Shown here piece after piece: positions 36,328 through 49,930 of a stretch of 64,000 nt of DNA (its first letter is position 1; each line of letters begins with the position of its first letter). Both the position numbers and the translations under genes were made by a program. This DNA is from Lingula anatina (taxonomy: Eukaryota > Brachiopoda > Lingulata > Lingulida > Lingulidae): the NCBI RefSeq assembly GCF_001039355.2, contig NW_019773547.1:23219-87218 (forward strand). Reading direction: 5' to 3'. The notes below the pieces were generated by a model. The model was not told where the DNA came from. It worked only from the letters and a program-made list of their open reading frames with translations, and ran no database searches.

Positions 36328-39156
36328 ATACCCGTTCGATTCTTAGCTCGGTTTTTCCAATAGAAACGTTCAAATTCAGGTTCACTTGTAGTTTACAGCA
36401 CTCCTTTTACTGGTAATCTTACACTTGAGGGTTCAGTCTAAAAGAAATACCTTAATCCAACCGTCTCATATCTACCCGTCTGAGCTAGGATTACACCCAG
36501 CCCTCTAATGACGGGGAAAACTCAGAGGAAATAATACCAGTCCACCATGAAGATTGATCCCATTACTTCAATCGAATCTCGAGTCTTTCAGTCGTACAGT
36601 TGTACAACAGTGTTCTGGAGAGGCAGTATATTTTATACACGTAACCTTTGTATTGTGGGACCCCTGGGGCTCGGTCTAATGTTCTTACAATAGGGAGTTT
36701 GGGTACGTTATGGGTTGTATGGGTATTGAATTGTAATCGGCTCCTCGCGTTGGTTTAATACAGAAAATATCTGTTCAGGAGATAAGCTGTTTTTATCTAA
36801 CTTACTGAGTCACTATTTGACTGACTATCGAACGATTACTGGCCATAGAGCCAGCTAACTAACTAACTAACAGGTGATTGGCTAATTGACAGAATGTCAC
36901 TGACAGAAAATAACTGACTGACGAAACAATCACCCGTCCGACCAACAAGCCAACTGTAACTGAATAACTTCCAACAAGAATTGACTGGTAGACATAGAGA
37001 GTGACTTACAGGCTTTTAATTTACATTTAGATAACAGAGTAACACAACCCAAATAACTGTAAAGAACACAGCAAAACAGAATAAATACAAGATTAGAAAA
37101 ATTTTAATGTGCGCGGAAACCAAGGAAGTATCCTTACAAAGACGACAAAGAATAGAAAACAGGGGAGAACACAATTAGACGAAACCAGAGCGTTCCGGCT
37201 GTGTTCACTTTGACCTGGCAGCGGTTCCAGTACACGAGAGATTTACGTAACATCCTTGCCAACATTGTCTAATAAACACAGTCCCAGCGTTCGATTCTCA
37301 TACCATTTTGACCATTAAACTCTCTTATGTATACTACTTGAGTAATGGCCCACAAAATATGTACGGTGGCGTGAAACGATACAAAGGCTTCCGTAAATAC
37401 CTGATCCCGTCTAATAATAATCTTAACGTAGTAGTTTTTTACCCTGAGGCCGTTTTTCTTTTCATTCATGCGTTGCATGCGTATTTCTCAATATTATACC
37501 AAGCATATTTCATAACATTGAGGGGGGAGTATTTGTTATTTTATTTGTAGCCTTGAGTCGTTGGCGATATCTGGGCTGAGGAAATCGTAACATTGACACA
37601 GGCTGAGATTGTGATAATAAAATATTTTCTGTTTGCGTTGGGGACTTGATATCTTGCCCTCCGCCCATTCTGGAACTGGTACACTTGGGACTTGGTTCGT
37701 TTAAAACTCTGATAGGTCGGTCTAAATGCCGATGGATCCGGGTTAACGGTGCCAATAGCAAGCAAGTCGGTGCATGCACAGCATGTCGTTCATGGCATTA
37801 TTATCATTATTTATTTATTTTTTGCTGTGTTGTCACTTCCCAGTGCAATTAAAATTATTGCGCCGGCCATCTTTCAGGAAAAATATAAATCCACCTCTTT
37901 GGTGGCCTTGCGTGGCGCTGCTGCCCATGAAGCTGTTTTCACATCTTTAATTCAAGGTTGGTTGAATATTTCTTTTACGGGTGGCTTTTAACGTCCTCTT
38001 CATGTGGGAAAACATCAGAGGATACAAGGGCTTCCTATCTTCAGCGGTGGGGAGTTTGCATAGCTGGACGCCCGCCGGAGCTACATGAAAATAACGCAAT
38101 AACCAAAACTTCTCCTCAATGACAAGAGTTTATCTTTGCCGCTCGGTATCGAAGACTTGGCAACTGATCACGCACCAGTGGAATGGCATAAACATTCAGT
38201 TTTATTTCACGATAAATCTATAAATCGACGAGAAATCGGAATGATTGTTAGTAGGAGAAGCGAGGGCAAATAGGTAGAAGGGTGTGGTTATTCTCCAAGC
38301 AAGCTGTCTGATTACGGCCACCTTTTCACAAAAAAAAAAAATGTAATACACTTGCGAGAAGGGTTTTCTTCTTTAAATATCAGTATCTGTCCGGGAATCG
38401 GTGTCTCCACGGGGAGTAGGTTACAGGGTCTTCTCGTTAAAAAGCACTTTTTTCTCGGTTGGCCGGCTGACCGAGCCCGTGTCAACAAACGCACAACTTG
38501 TTCACGGTCAAGTTTCCTCATAACGCCGTGAGTGACCGCGATTGTCATCCGGGTATTTATTCAACAAATTGGACACAATTTATCATTGTGAGAACCCTTT
38601 CCTCTGCTTACGCAACCAGCAAGAAATGCCAGCGCAACAAAGCGCTGCTTAATACATCGGAAAGATCGCTGCATTGGAGTGAAATTAATAAATTCTTTAA
38701 TCTTTATGTCGACTGTAATGTAAAATAAGAGAGAATGCATAAACGTATTATGGGGACATAATACCGTATTGCCCATAAGGCGATTTCGTAGCAAGCTGTA
38801 ACACAGTACGTTCACTGTATATATACGAACATGTGTTTATGGTCAGACAACTACGACTAAGCTGAGATGTCCTGCTACCGTGAAACATGAACAGGTTTAA
38901 AACTAATGCTGAGCACTTATAAAACTTAAAACGATGCAAGTGGTTCTACTGCCTATATTTCTATTGACAATACAAAAGAATAACACCTGAAACTGAATTA
39001 AAACTTAACGCACAACAATGAAAACCATACGTTCACACGTATAGATATGGCAAACTGTTGACCGTCATCTAACAAGTAAAATATGGTTGTTTGAAGAATA
39101 TGTGTAATGTTTGAGGAACATATCTTTTTAAATATTCTACTGAAATAAATACAACC

Positions 39157-39159
<3 letters not shown>

Positions 39160-39192
<33 letters not shown>
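39160..39192. repeat. (GA)n microsatellite
   Basis: Uninterrupted GA dinucleotides. Confidence 0.95.
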
Positions 39193-39195
<3 letters not shown>

Positions 39196-39933
39196 GAGTG
39201 CGACACGGTTTTTCTGTTTCCCTAGGTTCAGTTCGAGATCAGATGTAGATGACAATGACCTAATGAAAGAGATAATCTGTTTTTCCTTCGGCAAAACATA
39301 TTTACAAATGAACGTATAAAGTATTCAAAGTACGAGAGTCGGGCTGAGACGCGCTGTTTCAGAAACGCTTGCTTTAACTTCGTTGTGCAGTCACTTGATG
39401 AATATTTCAAGAGTGCTCAAAGATATTTCTTCCAAATATTATAAACTCTTCTCATTTCCTTTTTAAAGCAAAGGGGGGTAAAGATTATCAAAATCGATCT
39501 ACCTTTTTTAAATACCATAATTCAGGTGATCTGAGGATGTGACAAATCTTGGTCTTCCCGCTGGTAATATTTCCGATATTCTTTTACATTTTTACAATAT
39601 ATATTCAATAAAACTCTCAGGCAACAGAAGTGTTTACCTAATGTTTTGACGACAGCATAAAACACTAAAGCGCAGAATTATTGCATAATATAAGTTTTCA
39701 CCTGCGTCAAACTTCTGAGCGACAAAAACAACAACAATAACCACCACAGAGACGCGACCAGTTACCGCGACTGAAAGACACGCTGCCCTTCCCTTTTTGA
39801 CGTGAAACAATAAAATCCCTACATCGCCTTACAGAAAAATAAAACATACATATTTAACAGCAGCAGATATCAGACACAAGGATGATATAACGATAATAGG
39901 AACGAAGCATTGTTTGTGTTTAGAAAAACTTAC

Positions 39934-40260
39934 CTTAACAGAAGGTCCACAAAAAATCCTGGCATTAATACCTCCTTGGCAAACTTCTCTTTTCGATATT
40001 GACCGATGAGCGTCCAGAAATTATCAATAATATCAGTTTTCCACCTCAATAAACACAGAAACAAGTCAGAAAACTTTCACTTCAACAACTCCAGGACGGC
40101 ATGTGATCCCAGGTTTCCTTTCCCAGTTTGTTTCCAGACTTTTTGAACGAATTTTTTTCTCCCTGGGATTTTAGAATCCGAGGCGAGGATTCAGTCGGAG
40201 CATATTCCTAACTCCGCAGCGCACCTCTGGTTTCGTTTGAGTAAAGCCATGTAGACGTGG
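39934..40260 (-). other. possible distal 5'UTR exon of a minus-strand gene
   Basis: A consensus donor TTAAG|GTAAGT at 39934/39933 ends a stretch of higher GC than its surroundings. An NRF1-like CATGCGCGGG (40333-40342) lies just upstream of it on the minus strand. No long ORF is present, as expected for a leader. The nearest acceptor seen for an untranslated exon on this strand is the nAChR one at 7951, which would imply a ~32 kb first intron. This is inference from splice signal and base composition only. Confidence 0.25.
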
Positions 40261-40729
40261 GCTAATCTGCCTGCCTGCAACCCGATATTACACCTGTACT
40301 GCAGGACTGATTTACCGTAACGCTAATTGAGCATGCGCGGGCTGCTTTTCAATTTGGTGTAGGGGCGACAGAGGTGGGAAGAAAGTTTAACTTTATAATT
40401 TACGTAGAATTCTGATTAGAATTTGAATATGAATTTCTGAAATGAAAATCACATAATTCTACGCAACGCATAGAAACGCCAAACCTTGGTGATTGATTAC
40501 TTCTTTACAGTGAGTATAAAATCTCACAATCCTGAGAGGTTTATTTCTCGCCCCTCTCCCTAAAGTTTTGCTAGAACAAATAAGCTAAGGTAAGATGTAC
40601 CGTTGCGCAACCAAACAAACACAGCCCAGGCATTGTCTTCCAGAGGTTAATCGAATTCAAGACTTGGTCCGAAACCCAAAAACACTGAGCAACGAGTTCT
40701 GATTGTGTGAACTTCAAATGAGTGTGCTT

Positions 40730-40770
40730 GCGCGCGCGCGCGTGTGTGTGAGAGAGAGAGAGAGAGAGAT
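40730..40770. repeat. (CG)n(TG)n(AG)n compound microsatellite
   Basis: Alternating CG, then GT, then AG; a potential Z-DNA-forming tract. Confidence 0.93.
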
Positions 40771-41613
40771 GGTGAGAAGAGACAGAAGGACATGGGTGTA
40801 AGTGCGCGTGTAAGTGAAAGCAAAATCGTTCTTTAGTGAGAGAGAAAAAAGCGGGATAAATTCTCCATTACCAAAATCAAATGTTAAAAGGGTGGCTATG
40901 AATCCTTTAGCCCTGAATTCACGTCTTTTTGAGAGATGAAAAAAAAAATCAAAGAAAAAAAAAGGTGACCAAGAAAGAGAAACATTTACGTAATAGTTTT
41001 ACTTGTGTAAACGCCGCAGGCAAAGTGTTTGTATCATGCAAGGTAACACATTTTCCCCGTCGTCCTGGTTTTCCCTCCCCATTCCGTTCCTTTCCGATAG
41101 AATTACGTAAAACAACAATGCTTATCAGACTCGACGGGAAAACGACCAATTACTTCGCTTTTAATTCCATACCAAAACACAAAAAATCACGATTGCTGTT
41201 TTCTTTGGTTAAAAAATGAACCGCTGGCTTCCATACGGAGTCCAAGTCAGCCCAAACAAAACATCGTTATTTTTACCCAGGATGCCAGAGAAATGCTTGA
41301 TTCTCGTTTTCTTTTAACCAGGTAATTCTAGAATAAGCAACAGTTAAACTCTAAAACTTCAATCAAATTTACATACCAATACTTTAAATTTTACCGCTCC
41401 CATACAAGAATTTTTCCCACACTTTCGAAATACAGAGATTTTGTATCTTTTCAAAAGCTAACGTTTCTTTTACAAACTGACACATTGACCATGCATCCTA
41501 CATATAAGTGGCGCAGTTTTCCCAAGTTTTTTTTTTTTCTTTTTTTTTTTTAATAACTTTCGTCACGTTAGCATTCTTCCCAACGTTAATATAATGTAAA
41601 AGAACTTTACGTA

Positions 41614-41777
41614 CACTGAGCAAAAATATAAACACTCATGTAAATTATTTATGTAACATGCAAAGGGCTACGGACAGTTATCTGCATCATCTTGAACAAC
41701 AAAATTCACTTTTTATTATTTAATAAATATAACCCATAATGCCGATATTGTGCTGGCTGTTTTATTTTCGTTCAGTG
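41614..41777. mobile_element. Tc1/mariner-like MITE
   Basis: Flanked by TA. The left end CACTGAGCAAAAATATAAAC is inverted at the right as TTTTATTTTCGTTCAGTG. About 164 bp, no ORF. TA duplications and the CACTGA-rich ends fit Tc1/mariner MITEs. Confidence 0.7.
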
Positions 41778-42272
41778 TATATTAAACAATAAAAACATTT
41801 CATATATAAATGGCTGTCACTGTCAGAGTGCCGAGATAGCCACCTCATACAATTCTAAAATTGCCACAATCATATAACAAGCCCATTCATCATAAGAAGA
41901 CAATTTATTGTTTCGTTTTATCATCAGAGCAGACAAAAACAATGTTTGTTCACCAACAATACAACCTCGGCAAAACCGGCAAAACTGTGAAAGGTGCTGA
42001 AGTCCTTCACCGTGATCGGTAAAGATACCCAGGCAACCACAGCGTGGTATGCGGGACAGTGTTAGTTGACGCCTGCTCCCTGTCACCTAAGTTTTATACT
42101 TGTCATTGATCTTTTTGCAACGACCCGTATTTCAATCAGCCGTCACTACACGACCACTAATATGTAGTCTATCATTCACTTGAATAAAGAATAAATAATC
42201 CCCTTAGGGTACAGTCATCGAAATCATCAGCTGTTTGTTTATACAACAAACTGAAAAATGTTTCATCTCCGC

Positions 42273-42278
42273 TTTATT
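42273..42278 (-). terminator. candidate poly(A) signal of the UBX-LRR gene
   Basis: AATAAA on the minus strand about 440 nt past the stop codon, followed by a GT-rich stretch (CAGTTTGTTGT). It is the first canonical hexamer I see downstream of the stop. A non-canonical nearer signal cannot be excluded. Confidence 0.4.
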
Positions 42279-42463
42279 CCGTTGCACAATAAAAATCTGA
42301 CTCCCCAAAAAGAAGACTTCCAAGTCAAAATTTCATACTGAAATTTTCATTACCCCCCCCCCCCCCCAACATGAAATTTCAAAAATCATATATTATTTGA
42401 GTATATGACTTTTATCTTGTAGCACGCATAATGGAGGATACCTTGGCACTTTTTGTAAGTTGC

Positions 42464-42483
42464 AGGTTAGGGTTAGGGTTAGG
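42464..42483. repeat. short interstitial TTAGGG tract
   Basis: About three TTAGGG units, about 230 bp past the UBX-LRR stop codon, in its probable 3'UTR. Confidence 0.85.
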
Positions 42484-42715
42484 ATCAGCGCCCCTGGGAG
42501 TCAAGATTTCATGGAGGAGTCAGATTCGACTCCGGGAGTCAAATATTCATGGGAGTCAGATATTCATGTTACACCGTGCAATAGAAGGAAATGATTACGT
42601 TGAGGATCCCCCCCCCCAGGGGTAATGGTACACTGACATGTTTCTGACACCAGAAAACGATATGAATATGTAAATTGAAAAACATATTCTTTGTTTTCAT
42701 TGACGTCTTGCTGCT

Positions 42716-45700
42716 TTAATCATCAGAGCTGTCCCCTGGAGCTGTTAAGTTCTTTGCGCTGGCGTTCTTCAGTTCCGGCAGACCGTCTAGTTTGAGGACA
42801 GTGGTCATCTTGACCCGCGTCCCGTCCAAGTTTAATAGGGCCAAGTGCGGCAGTCTCAGACATTTTATACCTAGAATACAAAAGTTTCCCGTATAATCTG
42901 GCTGTTTTGGCAATTATCAGGAGAGAGAGAGAGCGATGGGGGTCAAAAGAGAGAGAAGGAGAGAGATATTCACAAATGAAGGTTCATTAGATGAAATATT
43001 GATTAACATTTTCACAATCAATGACCACACTGGTCACTCTGATCCGCCTCCAATTTTCTGACCAATAATTAAGTAACACAGCTGTCCATTACAATACTTG
43101 TACCCAGCTTTTTACTGATCTTTTCGCTGACAACTGACCAAGTTAATTGACTGATGGCCAGTTCTCAGCAGAAATCAGCAGTTATCCATAGTTCACGGAG
43201 ACTTACATGGTTTACAGTTCAAGACACTGATTCAATTCCCAGATTTTCCGTGTCTAACGACTATGACTAGATTACTGAGATTTCTGCAGCTGCTAGCACA
43301 GTACCCAGACATGGGACACTGCAGTCTAGTTTTGATTTGTTCCATGTATTTCTACATTTAATCATCAGACACAAAGAGGTGCTCCACTAGTCACAAAACT
43401 GTTTATAAATACCCCCAGTAATAACTCGATCTTTTCAATGGGGAAAATTGTGAATTTTACAGATACTATACTTCTTCGGTCATTATCTCATTAAAATTTG
43501 AGCATTCCTTTTGAGCGGTAGCAACAAAATTGAAAAGCATGCTACTCTATAGCTGTATTGAATGCAGTAAAAGCACCACAAACGCAATATTGAAATATAT
43601 TTTTGTGATTATAAAATTATGTGTCTGAATGTTTGACAAATTTTGCCAATTAAGAATTCTGAGTAATGACCATACCTCTGTCAGACACTCTAGTTCTGCT
43701 CAGATTAAGTTTGGTCAACTGGAGACACCTGTTAAGAATTCCTGCCACTAGAAAATCACTGGATACTCTGAAATAGATTAAAAGTTTTTGATTAATGAAA
43801 AAAATGTGTTTGAGGAATCAGTTTTTCAAAAATATTATTTCAAAAATTTTATTGATAATTGGGGAAACAAAGATTCTAAAAAATTAAACTTTGTGATACA
43901 GTGGTTTACATGTTAACAATATAATACAATATCAAATTTTCAAAATGGCTATCAGATTTAAAATGGTACTCTATCCAAACTGTCCCCATTAAACATGACT
44001 TTTGGCACTACTCCAATTATACAATTAATTCACTTTTCCAAACTGGATCAGATTTAAATGCTGCAATTTAAACCTGTCCTATAATGCTGATGAGCTCGAG
44101 GGTCAGATATAACTATAAGGTTGAATTCTAAAATATCTACCTGGTTTCTGACAGACTTAATTCCTGAAGTCTAGAGAAGGCTGAAAAGATATTGCATCAA
44201 ATAAAAAATTCACATCTTGAAACAAGTTTATATTAGCACACACTTTATTCGAAATGAATACCTTTTTAATTGTGGTCTGTATATAATACTGCATTTCTTC
44301 ACATACCTATGAATTTTTAACTGACATTTTTTTTTACTAGAATGACTTAAAAAGAGTATCATTAATATATTACAGATATGTAAAATAAAGACAAAGGAAA
44401 AGCCAATGTGGGGACCTAAATAAACATTTTACAGAACATTCAACCAAGGTCTCATATTGTTTTCGCCCAACATAACTCCTTTTCCCCTCCTTAGTTTACT
44501 ATCAATCACTGAGCTGGACCCACCTTTGATCACTGCAGCACCCTCATCTGATATTGCATTTTTGTCTAGATACAAAACTTCAAGGTTTGTTAACCCTAAA
44601 AAAAAAAAACAAAGCTAAAACATTTAATGAAAAAACTTGACACAAAATGTCAGTGTACCTTCTCTATAATTTCTAAAACTTTTGACATCAAGTTGATAGA
44701 TCCAACAAACTGAGCCACAAGGAACACTTGCTCTTTTCTAATTCTACAGTAACATGCTGCACCACAATGATTTAACAGAATATATTACACTTGTTTGAGT
44801 TAAAGATTTTCACACACATACATTAAGAGAGAGAGAGAGAGAGGAAAAGAGATGGGCATTAATTCTTACTATAATTTTTACTACAAAAGTGACCAGATTA
44901 CAGTCCAATAGTTACCATACAGCTGAATATAAAAGGGTGTTACAAGGTTCCAGTCTCATTTTACAAAACAAATTTTCTTGACTTTAAGACCCTCAAGTCA
45001 AGGACAATTTTGCACAATCATTTCACATTGATCATAAAAAGCCGTCATTACTATCACCGACATATTACAAGAACTCTGGAAGAAAAACACTGCCAGGTGT
45101 GCGACAATTATAACAAAGGCGTGTCCCCTTTGAACTAACTTTCTGATTGAGCAGTATTCAAGGCAGAAATTTAGGAAAGTGTTAAACCGTGTGGTGACTA
45201 AATGGCCAAGTTACCAGCCAGAAAATTGGCACCCCAAGCTGTTTTTTGATATAATACCAGCTCCTGATCAGGTTAATAACTCGGCTACATTTAAAGAAGT
45301 TTCTTTCAGGTACCATTTTTTTAACATCTTGGGAGTTGCTTTGTAGCCACACAGAGGTGAGTTAATTTTGAGTTAGTTTATAACAATGGACAGAATTGTT
45401 TCTTTTCATCCTGGCAGCTTTTGTTTTCTACTTTGAATGCAAATCTACAAAAGCCTGGCACAAGTAAGACCTCAAAGTAGAGGAAGGCAACAACTTTAAT
45501 TTAATTTAATTCAATGGGAATTTGTTTGCAAGGCCAGAGAAAACAAAAAAGCTGCTTAACAAGCATAACAAACCTAATTTTGAAAAAGATCTGATTTCTT
45601 GCACCTACTGGTACTTTTTTATCATATGCAAAAATTAAACTGGACATAAAAGTTTCATATCTGGGATGAATGTACAACTGAACCCAGGAAAATAACTGAA

Positions 45701-46004
45701 ATGTTGTTGTTTTTATGTCCCAAAACTGCACACATTGTGTATTTGGCAAGTGCTTCCCCTCAAAAGTAAATTAGAAAAAAAAACACCAATTAACCCTAAA
45801 CATTACATGCTATGCTCCTTAAACATCATGTTTTAAAAGACTAAAAACTAAGAGAAATTTCATCTACTGACCATGTTTAACAGATAGTCAACACTTGTTA
45901 ACCAATAAATCTATATTGTCTGGCCTAGCATACAAACACACAGCTGATTGCTGTTTATTAAATAATTAACTGCACATCACATCAGCAATAATGTAATAAT
46001 TCAC

Positions 46005-46039
<35 letters not shown>

Positions 46040-49000
46040 CAGAGTTATCAAAAAGTTTTAACTTGTGTATTAAAACACAAATCTTCATACAGAACTTGAA
46101 TTTGGCCAAAATTAACCCTAAGACACAGGAAATGCCAACCTCTGGACAGTAGTGGACATTGACATTATGGCATTCCAGGTTAGTTTGGACAATACTGACC
46201 CCCCAGTAACCAGATTGACCCCTAAGAAAACAGTAACAGGTGGCAGTTCTCCTCATTACACAGCAGACTGGGTGGTCAAAATACTCACTGCTACCTGCCT
46301 TGTCTAGACTGGCTCTATGGTGGAAGTGGGGGGTGGTCAACATACTCACTGCTACCTGCCTTGTCTAGACTGGCTCTATGGTGGAAGTGGGGGGTGGTCA
46401 ACATACTCACTGCTACCTGCCTTGTCTAGACTGGCTCTATGGTGGAAGTGGGGGGTGGTCAACATACTCACTGTTACCTGCCTTGTCTAGACTGGCTCTA
46501 TGGTGGAAGTGGGGGGTGGTCAACATACTCACTGTTACCTGCCTTGTCTAGACTGGCTCTATGGTGGAAGTGGGGGGTGGTCAACATACTCACTGCTACC
46601 TGCCTTGTCTAGACTGGCTCTATGGTGGAAGTGGGGGGTGGTCAACATACTCACTGCTACCTGCCTTGTCTAGACTGGCTCTATGGTGGAAGTGGGGGGT
46701 GGTCAACATACTCACTGTTACCTGCCTTGTCTAGACTGGCTCTATGGTGGAAGTGGGGGGTGGTCAAAATACTCACTGCTACCTGCCTTGTCTAGACTGG
46801 CTCTATGGTGGAAGTGGGGGGTGGTCAACATACTCACTGTTACCTGCCTTGTCTAGACTGGCTCTATGGTGGAAGTGGGGGGTGGTCAAAATACTCACTG
46901 CTACCTGCCGTGTCTAGACTGGCTCTATGGTGGAAGTGGGGGGGGGGGGGTATTATGTATGAAATTTGCTGCTTTCAATTTTAGTTTTCATATTTGATAT
47001 GCCCACTTTTGAGAATTACAACAATCAAGCTATTTTCTTATCTAGCAAGTGCCATGGATATCAGATCACTGGTAGCTCCCAGTACATCACTGAATCTTAC
47101 CCTTTTTTTAATTAGATATTTGGCTAAAATTGCTAATTTTCTTTGAGGCAATTAAAGTTTACTTTAGACAAATTATTTGGCTAAAACATTATTTTTCTTT
47201 TAGCCAAATAATTATAATGTATATTATGCTTAATTAAGATTGTGTGTACACTTAAAATGGCTTGCTGTTCATAGGCTGGTGTGTTAGAGGAAACTTCAAG
47301 TTGCGTTGTTTTTGCCAAATTTTAATATGACCAATCATTAGCCATTGACAACTTGGCAACTGGTTAGAGTGTGTCCAAAATTGCTATAACTGCCATTTTT
47401 GTGCTAAAATAAAATATATTATATTTCTGTGACTAGTTTTCATTGTATTCATTGTCAAATATAGATCTCACACGAAGACTTGTTTTCCCTCTAAGTATGA
47501 CAGAAAACCTGCCACAAGACTGAGAAACATCAAACATGACAGTACTAGACAAGGATACTATAACATGTATTACATGTTTGAAGGCTAAGACTGGGTTCCC
47601 ATAACCCTAGAAGCATGGAACTAACTCCGAGGGGATTCTTGCTAAATTGCATTCAGTTTAAGCAGCTTACATGTCTGTCACACCCACTGAAGCTCCTAGT
47701 TGGTAATTAACTTTCATGCAAGCTTAAACTTATAGCAATATAGCAAGAATCCCCTCGGACGTAGATTGATACTGCTAGTATGATAGAGTTATGGGAATGA
47801 TTCCTAACATACAAGTACCTTCTAAGAACATCATCCCCACATCTGTGATGTTGGTATTAGTCAAAAGGAGGCGCCTCAAGCTGGAAGACACAAAAAATTT
47901 TTGTCAGAAAAATTTATTTTAACTAATAAACTAACATGTCCTTCTGGCAAAAACAACACACAGCAAAATGATTATCTAATGCCTTCTGATACAAAATTAT
48001 TTCTATTTTCTATTTTCTGCATCCCTATAGCATTTTCTGTTGAAGTGAAATTTGATAAAGTGCATATATCAGTGATGTTTATTTGGCTTAGAATTCTTAT
48101 TTTTCGTGCTACCTCACAGTGATCAATACCCATCACCCCTCCCGCCCCTGCACGCATGCACATGCACATACACCCACACTTACACACACACATGCACACA
48201 AACCTCAAGCACTCCATATCACAATAATATCAGCATACCAGAGGTATGAAATCACACCCTAAGTTTTGACAAGAGTGCTACTTTATGTTATTACAACCAA
48301 TTGCTTCATTGACCACAAGGTCAACACTGATAAAAGATCACCACTGATGAAAGTCCTGCAGAAGGTTGTCTGGTCCAGTAGATACACTGCAGTATGAGAT
48401 ACGGGTAGAAAAACTCCTTATTTTGTTCATACTACACAATCCTTTAACTAAGTCAGATAAAGATGAGCTTTACAAAACAACTTTATTGGTATAAAAATTA
48501 TTCTGAAGTTTTTGACCAAACATTTCAGCAATTTCATTTTAGGATTTTATATTTAAAAAAAATCCAAATAAATAAAAGCAAGCATCAGTCAAAAATATTC
48601 ATAACTCATTAACCTTCTTTCTTTGAAAAAGAAAAAAACTTTTAAACAAACTAGAATGGCCTTATCTTTGGTCAAAAAAAGATTTCTTAAAAAAATTCAT
48701 CTCCAAGCTGAAACAAACTTTTGATACAATTTCCCATGTTTAACAGGCCCAAGAACAAGACCATGCCTCTACAGGTGTGAAAGTCCTTATCCACACACCT
48801 GTAATACAACACCACAAATTACCACAGTTCCTTCACTCATTAGTACCTGCCACAACAACACACACCAGTCAATTATAAACCCCCCTGAAGGCAGCTAACC
48901 TCTGGAGGTCAAAGGTCAACTTAAAGGTCAACCTCCATTGTGCCGCTGGTACACATGATGTCCAATAAAATAGAAAAATTAATGAAAAGGTTTGCAAATG

Positions 49001-49861
49001 TTCCCCGTATTACATTCTCTAACACCTGCAAATAAATACATAGTGGAGACCAAAGTTAGAATAGTTTTATATTCATATTATTCAGGAGAGTTAGCTAACC
49101 TGGATCTACACCGCACGCAGGGGGCGGAGGGCATGTTTTAAGAGGTGTTTTGACACCCACAATTAAGAGAAAAGACTGTGTGTTTGGGTGAAACCGTAAT
49201 TGTTAATAAACGTGTTGTGATTGGTTAAAATAACAAACAGTTATGTAACCATTTCCTTGGTTTAGAATGTTGATTGATTGGTTTGGACAATAGCCACAAC
49301 GCAACTGTTCCTTGGGACAGGCACTCTCATACAGGACACGTACATATTATACAGTAATGGGTGAAGGCAGGGGAGAGAAAGGGGGTCAACTCTACACGAG
49401 AACTAAACTGTCAGGGTTCCCCAGGGTTAAACATATGGACCAATGGATCAATACGTACTGATTAGTTATTGATTACCTTGTGATCTTCCCTATGCTTTCC
49501 AGTCCCCTGTCTTGGATGTAGATATAATTTGTAAGGTCCATGGAAGTGAGTGGCATGGCTGAATATTGAAAGAGAAAAATATTTTTTATGTTCTTCTTTT
49601 TCTTGTTTGGCTTCTTTAACCTGTTTTCATGCACAATAAGATTGTTAAAATTAAAAGAAACCAAACTTAGGCATAACAGTTTATCACAGAAAGACTGACA
49701 TGTTTATTACTAAATTATTGTTTAAGTTATGTTTGTTGTCAATTACACAGATATGGAAGCTTATGAAGAACATAACTTACAAAGACAGCTGAAACTGTTG
49801 GCTATATAGATACACCACAAAGAAACAAAGCTTTTAACTTAAATCACTACAAATGATCCAA

Positions 49862-49930
<69 letters not shown>

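Larger units (their letters stand above)
34604..39933. other. non-coding stretch
   Basis: Short ORFs, GA/TC runs at 35540-35575, 36290 and 39160. A triplicated AAACGTGTC phrase spaced 18 bp occurs at about 35971-36020. No gene recognised. Confidence 0.5.
40343..42272. other. intergenic stretch
   Basis: Contains a CG/TG/GA microsatellite (40730), poly-A/T runs and the Tc1-like MITE at 41614. No exon recognised. Confidence 0.5.

Noticed and set aside
45966-46349. 127-codon open frame on the minus strand
   Set aside because: It overlaps the 61 bp array and the ACAG microsatellite inside a UBX-LRR intron. Its length comes from repeat units, and the flanking LRR exons join in frame without it.
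49020-49045. Possible acceptor TTTATTTGCAG on the minus strand as a UBX-LRR exon
   Set aside because: The next LRR exon in correct phase is 47819-47880, which joins directly to 49477-49558; nothing coding follows at 49.03 kb.
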